64,000 nt of DNA from Euphorbia lathyris. Lineage: Eukaryota; Streptophyta; Magnoliopsida; Malpighiales; Euphorbiaceae. The notes below the pieces were generated by a model. The model saw nothing but the letters and a program-made list of their open reading frames with translations, had not been told where the DNA came from and searched no databases. The position numbers and the translations under genes are program-made. Each line of letters begins with the position of its first letter. Position 1 is the first letter of the stretch. The DNA lies in NCBI RefSeq assembly GCF_963576675.1, contig NC_088911.1:81125256-81189255 (forward strand), read 5' to 3'. This document shows positions 9,158-18,400 of this stretch, piece after piece.

Positions 9158-12100
9158 CCCCCCCGCAAGTTGAGCACGGGGTGCACAAATGCTCAACTTG
9201 GAGCGAAGTAACCGAAAACGATCCTTACTCAAGGGTTTCGTCAAAATGTCAGCAACTTGATCATGTGTAGGTATGTATTGAACCCGTAGCAACCGTTTGG
9301 TGACACGATCACGGACAAAGAAAAAATCAATCTCAATATGCTTGCTGCGATGATGAAAAATGGGATTGATAGTCAGATAAGTGGCAGATAAATTATCACA
9401 CAAGAGACGTGGAGGCCGATCAAGAGAGAAGCCGAGCTCATGGAGAACAATCTGAAGCCAGCCAATTTCAGATGCACCGTTAGCTAAGGCTCGGTATTCA
9501 GCCTCCGTGGATGACCGTGCAACCGATTTCTGTTTCTTAGAAGTCCAGGATATCAAATTCCTACCCAAATAAATGGCATAACCAGTGGTGGACTTTCGAT
9601 CATCCGGGTTACCAGCCCAATCAGCGTCAGTGAAACCATGAAGAATCAATGGCGAGTCCTTATGAAAAAATAGTCCATGTGACTTAGTAAGTTGCAAGTA
9701 GCGTAATATTCGCTTAACTCCCTGCCAATGGACACTAGTGGGAGAGTGCATATACTGGGCTAAGCGATTTACGGAGAAAGATATATCCGGCCTAGTAAAG
9801 GCGAGATATTGCAAGCTGCCAACAATAGTTCGATATAAGGTCGGATCACTAAAGGCATCACCCACATCCTGCTTGAACAATTCCTTAGAACACATAGGAG
9901 TAGTTAATCCTTTGCAAGTAGCCATTTTGGCTTTTTGAATGACATCACTGATGTACTTTGTTTGATGGAGTAATAAACCTGTTGACATCCACAAGGCTTC
10001 AATGCCAAGAAAAAAATTCAGCCTCCCCAAATCCCGTAGAGTAAACTCACTCTGTAACTTGCTAACAAGTGACCGAATAGCCCAAGGTTGAGGTCCTATG
10101 AGTATAATGTCGTCAACGTAAATTAAGCAAAACATAGTCACCTGAGAAGTGTGATAAAAATAGAGGGAGGTGTCGGACTTTGAGCCAGAGAATCCGAGGT
10201 TCCGCAAAAAATCTGTCAAGCGACGGTGCCACATTCTTGGCGCTTGTTTCAGACCGTATAGTGATTTTTGAAGCTTGCAAACATGAGTAGGAAAGTTATG
10301 ATCACGGAAACCCGGTGGTTGAGCCATAAAAACATCTTCATCCAAAGTACCATGGAGGAAAGCATTAGAGATATCCAATTGATTAACTGTCCAACCACGA
10401 GAGATAGCAAGAGCTAAGAGTAATCGAACTGTCGAGGGCTTAATTACCGGGCTATACGTCTCAAAGTAATCAATTCCAGGTCGTTGATTATAACCTTTAG
10501 CAACCAAACGCGCTTTATAACGCTCAATAGTCCCATCAGGATGTTGTTTAATTGTGAAAATCCACTGACAACCAACAAGATTAATGTCCGAAGTACGAGG
10601 AACAAGGGTCCAAGTTGCATTCTTTTCCAATGCTCGAAACTCTACTTCCATAGCATGACGCCACTCAGGTATTTTTATGGCCTCGGCTGCATTCTTAGGA
10701 ATAGCGGGTAATTGGTGAAGAAGAGCTCGGGAAGGTGGTGGCGGAAGCGAGCCTGTTTTTGAGCGGGTGATTATGGAGTGTTTGCTGGAATTGTTAGGGA
10801 TTAAAGGGCCATAGCGAGATAGGTCAACAATGAGGGACGGTGTGGCAGTAGAAGGAATGGGAGGGAAAGGTGGATTTTTTGTTGTACTGGGTGAAGCAGG
10901 AGAAAGAGAATTAGAAAGGCTAGGTGAAAAAGTAGGATTTGTATGGGAATTGGAATGAGGTGGAGACGTAGGGGTTGTATGAGAATGTAAGGTATCATGT
11001 ATGGTGGGTGGGGTAGTGTGATGATTAATTATTTGAGTGGGTGGGGTATTAGGAAGGGTTGCAGGGGGAGTAGAATAAGAGGGGAACGTAGGGTTTACAT
11101 GGGATTTAGGTGAGGGTAATTGCATGGGACTATTAAGGGACACTGTTGGAGCTTGTTCATGAAGTGGATTTGATGGTGCCATAGGTTGCACTGGAACATG
11201 GGCAGGAAAAACAACAGTCACTGGAGTCGAATCAATATGAGTAGTAGGAGTCGAAGTACGAACATCATTTAACATTGGACCCGGAAACACCTGCTCATCA
11301 AAAAGAACATGACGTGAGATAAATATTTTGAAGGATGAGGGATCTAAACATTTATAGCCTTTATGAGAACGACTATAGCCAAGAAATATGCAAGGACGAG
11401 AGCGATCATCTAATTTTGTTTTATTATATGGACGAAGCCAAGGATAACACAAGCAACCAAAGACACGAAAGGACAAATAGTCAGGAACTTCACCAAATAA
11501 TAGCTGATACGAATTTTTAAAACTCAAATTAGGCATTGGAGTACGATTAAGTAAATACGTTGCAGTATCAAAGGCAAATGTCCAAAATTGGATAGGTAAC
11601 TGAGCACGTTTTAGTAAAGCAAGACCATGTTCAACGATGTGTCTATGTTTCCTTTCAGCCGTGCCATTTTGTTCAGGAGTGTAAGGACACGACATACGAT
11701 GATGAATTCCATGAGTGCGAAAATAATGGGTCAATTTAATGAATTCACCACCCCCATCGGATTGAAAGGCTTTAATTGGTGTGGCAAAATACTTTTCAAC
11801 AATACTGCGAAACTGAACAAAAGTATCATAAACATCCGATTTGCGTTTTAAAAAATATAACCAGCTATATTTGGTGTAGTGATCAATGAAAACAACATAA
11901 TATCGAAAGCCATCAATAGATGGACACGAAGCAGGACCCCAAACATCAGAGCATATTAATTCCAACGGAGCATGTGAAACATGATCAGATAACATAAATG
12001 GTAATTTATGAGACTTGCTAATACTACAAGATGAACACAAGGACGAGTTATTATTGGAAACATCAATTTTATTCGATTGAAGCAAATGTTTGACTACAGG

Positions 12101-12640
12101 AAAAGAAGCATGTCCAAGACGATCATGCCAGGTAAATAAACTAGCTAGATTAGCAGAACATGGAATAGACTTGGAAGCAGCTAAACACATGGAATAAAGT
12201 CCATTGTCACTCCGGCCTTTGAATCGAATCCGTCCCGTTGTCAAATCCTTTATGTAAAAAGAATCAGAGAAAAATTCAACAGAAACCGGGTTAGAATTAG
12301 TAAGCGCATAAACAGATAACAAACTATGAGATGAATTAGGGACATGTAAAATATTGCGCAAACTTAACGGAGAAGATCCAATAGAAACACAGGAATTACC
12401 CACATGAGACACAGGGAGTTTAGAACCATTACCAATTTGAACTTCATCGGGACCACTATATTCAGAATGGAGCTGGAGATTTCCAAGATCGGATGTTAAA
12501 TGATGTGTCGCACCCGAATCAACGACCCATGGTTGGTTGCCGCCAGAGCTTGATGCTATGTTGGATTGAGGCTGATAATGATTACCTTGTTGAATCGAGG
12601 AGAAGAACAATTCCATGAAACATGGCCAATCCCTCTGCAA
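9155..12640 (-). CDS. pol: Copia pol polyprotein (protease, integrase, reverse transcriptase, RNase H)
   Basis: 1161 codons, open throughout. Protease motif DSGAT is at 41-45. The pre-integrase zinc region spans about 171-216 (WHDRLGH, then CSSC). The integrase core has D232, D295 and E329, with 33 residues between the last two. A Pro/Ser/Thr-rich linker runs from about 460 to 600. Reverse transcriptase spans about 676-920 with YVDD at 841-844. RNase H runs from about 1000 (TDADW, STEAEY, D1082), and ADILTKPL is at 1130-1137. The frame begins right after an in-frame TAA (12641-12643) at a TTG codon, so it is not a separate gene: it must be reached from gag by a -1 shift. The last four residues (LAGG) are encoded by the purine tract and the stop TGA is the LTR's own start. 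Confidence 0.95.
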   Translation of the reverse strand: MQRDWPCFMELFFSSIQQGNHYQPQSNIASSSGGNQPWVVDSGATHHLTSDLGNLQLHSEYSGPDEVQIGNGSKLPVSHVGNSCVSIGSSPLSLRNILHVPNSSHSLLSVYALTNSNPVSVEFFSDSFYIKDLTTGRIRFKGRSDNGLYSMCLAASKSIPCSANLASLFTWHDRLGHASFPVVKHLLQSNKIDVSNNNSSLCSSCSISKSHKLPFMLSDHVSHAPLELICSDVWGPASCPSIDGFRYYVVFIDHYTKYSWLYFLKRKSDVYDTFVQFRSIVEKYFATPIKAFQSDGGGEFIKLTHYFRTHGIHHRMSCPYTPEQNGTAERKHRHIVEHGLALLKRAQLPIQFWTFAFDTATYLLNRTPMPNLSFKNSYQLLFGEVPDYLSFRVFGCLCYPWLRPYNKTKLDDRSRPCIFLGYSRSHKGYKCLDPSSFKIFISRHVLFDEQVFPGPMLNDVRTSTPTTHIDSTPVTVVFPAHVPVQPMAPSNPLHEQAPTVSLNSPMQLPSPKSHVNPTFPSYSTPPATLPNTPPTQIINHHTTPPTIHDTLHSHTTPTSPPHSNSHTNPTFSPSLSNSLSPASPSTTKNPPFPPIPSTATPSLIVDLSRYGPLIPNNSSKHSIITRSKTGSLPPPPSRALLHQLPAIPKNAAEAIKIPEWRHAMEVEFRALEKNATWTLVPRTSDINLVGCQWIFTIKQHPDGTIERYKARLVAKGYNQRPGIDYFETYSPVIKPSTVRLLLALAISRGWTVNQLDISNAFLHGTLDEDVFMAQPPGFRDHNFPTHVCKLQKSLYGLKQAPRMWHRRLTDFLRNLGFSGSKSDTSLYFYHTSQVTMFCLIYVDDIILIGPQPWAIRSLVSKLQSEFTLRDLGRLNFFLGIEALWMSTGLLLHQTKYISDVIQKAKMATCKGLTTPMCSKELFKQDVGDAFSDPTLYRTIVGSLQYLAFTRPDISFSVNRLAQYMHSPTSVHWQGVKRILRYLQLTKSHGLFFHKDSPLILHGFTDADWAGNPDDRKSTTGYAIYLGRNLISWTSKKQKSVARSSTEAEYRALANGASEIGWLQIVLHELGFSLDRPPRLLCDNLSATYLTINPIFHHRSKHIEIDFFFVRDRVTKRLLRVQYIPTHDQVADILTKPLSKDRFRLLRSKLSICAPRAQLAGG
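9158..9166 (-). other. Polypurine tract of the copia element
   Basis: On the minus strand, a run of seven G preceded by GC abuts the 3' LTR. This is the expected place for the plus-strand primer, and it overlaps the last pol codons. Confidence 0.75.
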
Positions 12641-13725
12641 TTATGGCACGTCAAGTGTTCTCTACCATTAGCCGAATGAAGAGGAATATTTGGGAGAGAG
12701 GCAGTGGTGGTTGAAGACTGATATTGCTGGCCTCCTTGGCGTGGTTGCCCATTCTGTCCGCGCCCATAACCGCCGCGATTGTGGCGTCCACGACCTCGAC
12801 CCCAAGAGTGAGATTGTCCGGAGTTCTGCCTTGCGGAGTATAAGGCAGTAGATTCGACAAGGGTAGATTTAGGTTTTACACGTGTTAGCTGCCTCTCCTC
12901 GTGTAAAAGCAAACCAAATAGATGATCAAATTCAACAGCATGATTTTGGACATGAATCGTACGAATAAAGTGTGAAAAATTTTCATTAAGCCCATTGAAT
13001 AAAGCATCAGTAAAATCTTCATCTGTCATCACATCTTGATAGGAAGCTAATTGGTCGTAAATACTACGAGCCTTCAAGACATAAGTTGTGATATCATCAG
13101 TACCTTGGGTGAGGGAGCGTAGTTCATCTTTAAGATTAACGACTCGGGAGCGAGCACCGGAAGCATAAGCACGAGTCAATTTTGTCCATGCCTCGAAAGC
13201 AGAATTAGCGGAAGCAATATGAGGTAGCAGAGAGATAGAAACCGAGCCCAATAACCAGCTCAAGACCTGTTGGTCTTTTTGATACCAAATCGAATAAATC
13301 GGATTGACAGACCTGTCAGACAAGTACTCCAACGGTGGCACCATTCGATCATCAAGGTGTTGGGCGAGTCCACTACCGCGAACGGCGGACAATACTTGGG
13401 CTCTCCATAGCACATAATTGGTAGAATCAAGTTTTATTGTAATCAAGCTGTGGAGATTAGGAGGCTGTGGATATAAAGGTTGTGAGGGATTTGAATTAGA
13501 GTTTGGAAGTGATGAGTGGTGAGTTTGGGTAACAGTAGAAGTGGTGGGAAGTGGGTGCTGGAATGGATTAGAAAAAATCCATTGATTCCCCAAGGAACCA
13601 GAAGAGAATGATGAACCGGATACGGCGGTGGACGGCGGAGCAGAAAATTCAGGCAGAGACACGGAAGCAGAGGAAGCAGTGGTCGCCGGAATAGAGACGG
13701 AGGTAGCAAGCGAAGTGGTAGCCAT
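12556..13725 (-). CDS. gag: Copia Gag nucleocapsid protein
   Basis: 389 residues from an ATG about 50 bases after the primer site. The N-terminal ~90 residues are low-complexity Ser/Thr/Pro. The conserved gag domain spans about 91-280 (YVLWRAQVLSAVRGSGL near 104-120; WTKLTRAYASGARSRV near 180-195). An Arg/Gly-rich segment (308-331) precedes a CX2CX4HX4C zinc knuckle at C360, C363, H368 and C373. The frame ends 16 residues after the knuckle. Pol lies in the -1 frame with an 85-base overlap. Either ribosomes shift there or a single-base deletion has split a once continuous gag-pol; most plant copia elements have one long frame. Confidence 0.93.
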   Translation of the reverse strand: MATTSLATSVSIPATTASSASVSLPEFSAPPSTAVSGSSFSSGSLGNQWIFSNPFQHPLPTTSTVTQTHHSSLPNSNSNPSQPLYPQPPNLHSLITIKLDSTNYVLWRAQVLSAVRGSGLAQHLDDRMVPPLEYLSDRSVNPIYSIWYQKDQQVLSWLLGSVSISLLPHIASANSAFEAWTKLTRAYASGARSRVVNLKDELRSLTQGTDDITTYVLKARSIYDQLASYQDVMTDEDFTDALFNGLNENFSHFIRTIHVQNHAVEFDHLFGLLLHEERQLTRVKPKSTLVESTALYSARQNSGQSHSWGRGRGRHNRGGYGRGQNGQPRQGGQQYQSSTTTASLPNIPLHSANGREHLTCHNCRGIGHVSWNCSSPRFNKVIIISLNPT

Positions 13726-13774
13726 AGGGATCGGGAAAAAAAAAAGTCAGATTTGAGAGGTGACTAAGGTTGCG

Positions 13775-13786
13775 GCTCTGATACCA
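13775..13786 (-). other. Primer-binding site for initiator methionine tRNA
   Basis: On the minus strand, TGGTATCAGAGC directly follows the 5' LTR. This is the classic copia primer site complementary to the 3' end of tRNA-iMet. Confidence 0.93.
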
Positions 13787-13903
13787 TAAAGAATGTGGAA
13801 GCCCTCATTGTATTTCATTAAGAGAGGTATATATATACACAATGAGTTATGTAACCCTAGCTACACAATTTCAATTTAGTACATAAACTATACATGGCTA
13901 TCA
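13787..13903 (-). repeat. 5' LTR of the copia element
   Basis: 117 bp, identical by eye to 9041-9157. It carries the element's promoter, and on the minus strand transcription would run from here into gag. Followed on the plus strand by the target duplication GACTT (13904-13908). Confidence 0.95.
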
Positions 13904-13960
13904 GACTTGAACTTGAAGCTGTAGACCAGCATAAAGATTAGGGTTTTGTTCAGGACAATA

Positions 13961-13988
13961 CCTAACCCTAGCTATGGCTATGGTTAGG
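13961..13988 (+). other. Conserved 3' UTR hairpin, copy B
   Basis: The same CCTAACC/GGTTAGG hairpin as at 4005-4032, now separated from its promoter by the copia element. Confidence 0.5.
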
Positions 13989-14188
13989 TTCGATGTATTT
14001 TTATTTCAATGAAACAATAAATATTATAATCAAAAAAAGAAAATATATGTAAGCCTTTTTTAAAACATTGCTTTTTTTCCTTTCTGAGTTCACAGTTTTG
14101 TATGCTATGAATTCAATCTATTTTGTCTCCTTTAATTACCAATTTTTGTCATTTGATTATCAAATTAAATATTTTTTTTTTCAAAAGT

Positions 14189-15457
14189 CTACCTAGTGAA
14201 GTAATTTAATTTATTGACATAAAGGCTAAATTTCACTTTAATATTTTATGAAAAGTATATAAATTTTATAAATTTACTCCTAACCTTTTCAAGTAAAATC
14301 AATTTTAATCCTTTTTTTTCTTTTTTTTTTCAAAAAGCTACCTAGTGAAGTAATTTAATTTATTGACATAAAGGCTAAATTCCTCTCTAATATTTTCTGA
14401 AAAGTACATATTTGACTCTAACATATGAAATTGTATAAATTTATTAGTAACCTTTTCAAGCAAAATCAATTTTAATTTTTTTTTCTTTCAAAAATCTACC
14501 TAGTGAAGTAATTTAATTTATTGGGATAAAAGCGAAATTTGTTACGCGCATTTTCAGAAAAATATAGATTCGACTCTAACATATGAAATGGTATATATTT
14601 ACTCCTAACTATTTTAAGCAAAATCAATGTTACTTGTCCAGGGGCAGAACTCCATAGGGGGATAGTCCTTGAAATTAGTTTCAAAATAATTTTCAAGCCC
14701 ACTTTGTCAAAGAGTGAAAGACATAAAGAGGGGTTGTTGTAGATGTGACAATTATTGAATTTTTTTTTACTGTATTCCAGGAGTAATACACCAATCAGTC
14801 AAAATAATTGTACATACCACTTCATGGGAGATGATTTGTGTAAGGAAAAAAATGTACATGTGACATTAATTGATTTGTTAGGTGTATTACTCCTAGAGTA
14901 TTCTAAATTTTTTTCTTATTATTGAGTTAGTGTCGTGTTCGTGTCATATCAATTATCGAGTTGATATGAAATGAGTCAACTCTAACTCAACTCAAAAAAA
15001 TTTGTGTTATAACTATATATTAACCAAATTGGGTTAGTAATTTTGTATTGTGCTTTCGGATCATATGTAATTTTACTATGTACATATGTTAATGATGTCA
15101 TTTCAAAATATAGTAGGATATAGTAATAGTTCTAAATAATTTATGTCGTTTTTGGATTAGCAGCTTAACTATGACCATCCAAAAATCCGCTAATATATCA
15201 TTTTAGTTCGTGTAATGTGTTTATAAGTCGCATGCAAAAATATGGAAGGTTCAAGCCATTTTTGCAATTAGTAATTGTAATTTTATTACGTTTACTAATT
15301 AAATGAAATATAAACACATTAGAGAATATGATAATAATTTTAAATATTCATGACATTTTCGAGTTAGCAAGTCAACACCAATTCAACCCTAAAATTTATG
15401 TATCACTTTTCTCTCAACTAAAAAATTACTCCTTACCTACTAAACTAAATTCAAACA
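14189..15457. repeat. Downstream segment of U2 with three direct repeats
   Basis: Equivalent to 4233-5504. It opens with AAAGTCTACC, a variant shared with U6 but not with U1, U3 or U4. Nothing else is recognised. Confidence 0.7.
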
Positions 15458-15467
15458 CTATAATTAC

Positions 15468-18400
15468 GGTAAATTCTATGGCTACTTTGTTGGAAAACAA
15501 AGTAGTCATACTTTGTTTTAGTATCCAATAGTATTTGGACATGTGTTAATTAAAATTATGTTAATTAAAATTAATAAAAAAAGTAACCTGCTATAGCAGG
15601 TAATATTTAATTATGGAAATTTTAAAGATTATTAATTATAAGGTAAATAATATATGGGCCCCTCTATTTTAATTTAATTATTATTTAGTTATTATATGTT
15701 AATAATACACTATTAAGTCCTTAATTTTAACTCAATTCAACAGTTTAGTCCCTTATAAAGGACTAATCTGTTCAATAATTTAAAAATTTAAGTGATAAAA
15801 CTGTTGATCAAAATAAAAAATCAGAACTAAATAATAAATTTTAAAATACGATAACTGAACAATATGTTAGATATTTAACATAGGAACTGATAAAATAAAA
15901 GATTTACGTAAAACTCTATTTTAACAAGATTTATGAATTTTTTTCTCCTAAATAAAAAAGGTTACGTAAATTTAGTCAAGCTTAACGTAAATTATCTAAA
16001 AATAAAAGATTTATGTAAAGTTCAAAAGTTTTACGTAAAACTCCAATTTTCATAAGCTTTGTAGATTTTTTCTCCCAAAATAACAAGGTTACGTAAATTT
16101 AGTCAAACCTTACGTAAATTATGTCAAAAAAATAAAAGATTTACGTAAATTTCATAGGTTTTACGTAAAACTCTATTTTCACAAGATTTGTGAATTTTTT
16201 TCTCCTAAAATAAAAAGATTACGTAAATTTAGTCAAACTATACGTATATTATATTTAAAAATAAAAGATTTACGTAAAGTTCAAAGGTTTTACGTAAAAT
16301 TCTAATTTTCACAAGGTTTGTGGATTTTTTCTCCTAAAATAACAAGGTTACGTAAATTTAGTCAAACCTTACATAAATTATGTCTAAAAATAAAAGATTT
16401 ACGTAAAATTCATAGGTTTTACATAAAACTCTATTTTCACAAGGTTTGTGAATTTTTTTCTCCTAAAATAAAAAGGTAACATAAATTTAGTAAAACTATA
16501 CGTAAATTATATCTAAAAATAAAAGATTTACGTAAAGTTCAACGGTTTTACGGCAAAACTCTAATTTTCACAAGGTTTGTAGCTTTTTTCTACTAAAGTA
16601 AAAGGATTACGTAGATTTAGTCAAACCTTACGTAAATTATGTCTAAAAATAAAAAATTTACATAAAATTCATAGGTTTTACGTAAAACTCTATTTTCATA
16701 AGGTTTGTGAATTTTTATTTTCCTAAAATAATAAGGTAACGTAAATTTAGTCAAACTAAACGTAAATTATATCTAAAACTAAAAGATTTACGTAAAGTTC
16801 AAAGGTTTTACGTAAAACTCTAATTTTCACAAGATTTGTGGATTTTTCATTCTATAATAACAAGGTTACGTTAATTATGTCCAACTTTATGCAATTTATG
16901 TCAAAAAAAAAGATTTACGTAAAATTCATAGGTTTTATGTAAAACTCTACTTTCACAAGGTTTGTGAATTTTTTTCTCCTAAATAAAAAAGGTTATGTAA
17001 TTTTAGTAAAACGATACGTAAATTATATATAAAAATAAAAGATTGACATAAAGTTCAAAGGTTTTATGTAAAACTCAAATTTTCACAAGCTTTGTAGATT
17101 TTTTCTCCTAAAATAAAAAGGTTACGTAAATTTATCAAACCTTACGTAAATTATGTCAAAAAATAAAAGATTTATGTAAAATTCATAGGTTTTACGTAAA
17201 ACTCTATTTTCACAAGGTTTGTGAATTTTTTTTCTTAAAATAAAAGGTTATGTAAATTTAGTCAAACTATACGTAAATTATATCTAAAAATAAAAGATTT
17301 ACATAAAGTTCAAAGGTTTTACGTAAAACTATAATTTTCACAAGATTTATGGATTTTTCTCCTAAAGTAAAAGGGTTACGTAAATTTAGAAAAACCTTAC
17401 GTAAATTATGTCTAAAAATAAAAGATTTAAGTAAACTTCAGAGGTTTTACGTAAAACTCTATTTTCACAAGGTTCGTGAATTTTTTCTTCTAAATAAAAA
17501 AGGTTACGTAAACTTAGTCAAACTATACGTAAATTATATCTAAAATAAAAGATTTACATAAAGTTCAAAGGTTTTACGTAAAACTCTCATTTTCACAACG
17601 TTTGTGGATTTTTCATCCTATAAAAACAAGGTTATGTAAATTATGTCCAACTTTATGTAATTTATGTCAAAAAATAAAAGATTTACGTAAAATTCATAGG
17701 TTTTACGTAAAACTCTACTTTCACAAGGTTTGTGAATTTTTTTCTCCTAAATAAAAAAGGTTATGTAATTTTAGTCAAACTATACGTAAATTATATATAA
17801 AAATAAAAGATTTACGTAAAGTTTAAAGATTTTACGTAAAACTCCAATTTTCACAAGCTTTGTAGATGTTTTCTCCTAAAATAACAAGGTTACGTAAATT
17901 TAGTCAAACCTTACGTAAATTTAGTCAAACCTTACATAAATTATGTCAAAAAATAAAAGATTTTACATAAAATTCATAGGTTTTACGTAAAACTCTATTT
18001 TCACAAGGTTTGTGAATTTTTCTCCTGAATAAAAAAGGTTACATAAATTTAGTCAAAATATACGTAAATTATATCTAAAAATAAAAGATTTACATAAAGT
18101 TCGAAGGTTTTACGTAAAACTCCAATTTTCACAAGGTTTGTGGATTTTTTCTCCTAAAATAACAAGGTTACGTAAATTTCGTCAAACCTTACATAAATTA
18201 TGTATAAAAATAAAAGATTTACGTAAAATTCATAGGTTTTACGTAAAACTCTATTTTCACAAGATTGTTTCTCCTAAACTAAAACGGTTACGTAAATTTA
18301 GTCAAACCTTACGTAAATTATGTCTAAAAATAAAAGATTTACGTAAAACTCTATTTTCACAAGGTTTGTGAATTTTTTTCTCCTAAAATAAAAATGTTAC

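Larger units (their letters stand above)
9041..13903 (-). mobile_element. Complete Ty1/copia LTR retrotransposon
   Basis: 4863 bp on the minus strand, flanked by the 5-bp target duplication GACTT (9036-9040 and 13904-13908). The order LTR, primer site, gag, protease, integrase, reverse transcriptase, RNase H, purine tract, LTR is diagnostic of copia (integrase before reverse transcriptase). The two 117-bp LTRs look identical, indicating a recent insertion. Gag and pol are long and free of internal stops; the only irregularity is a change of frame between them. Confidence 0.97.
8541..13924 (+). pseudogene. Zinc-finger gene copy B, disrupted by a copia retrotransposon
   Basis: Coding sequence 8541-9040 continues at 13909-13924 once the element and one copy of the 5-bp duplication GACTT are discounted. 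The gene was therefore whole (171 codons) when the element landed, just before the EAR codons. As it stands the frame runs into the LTR and stops at 9140 (199 residues), replacing LDLNLKL with LTR-encoded residues. The finger and acidic stretch survive but the EAR motif is lost, so any product may bind DNA without repressing. It has R76 like copy A but D111 and Q142 like copy E; P100S and P106S are unique. Confidence 0.85.
5505..15457 (+). repeat. Tandem unit U2, about 5.08 kb plus a 4.87-kb copia insertion
   Basis: Same order as U1. From 6150 to 6981 and from 7564 to 8456 the sequence is AT-rich and holds no recognisable gene. The upstream half resembles U1 (no 19-bp segment, R76 in the gene). 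The downstream half (D111 and Q142 in the protein; AAAGTCTACC past the gene) matches U6 instead, so this unit looks mosaic. It ends at CTATAATTAC 15458-15467, where an array element is inserted. Confidence 0.9.

Noticed and set aside
9738..11851. Short plus-strand frames within the copia element
   Set aside because: Antisense shadows of pol.
12640..12640. Pol as an independently initiated gene
   Set aside because: The frame opens with TTG directly after a stop codon, with no ATG and no promoter; expression from gag is the only sensible route.
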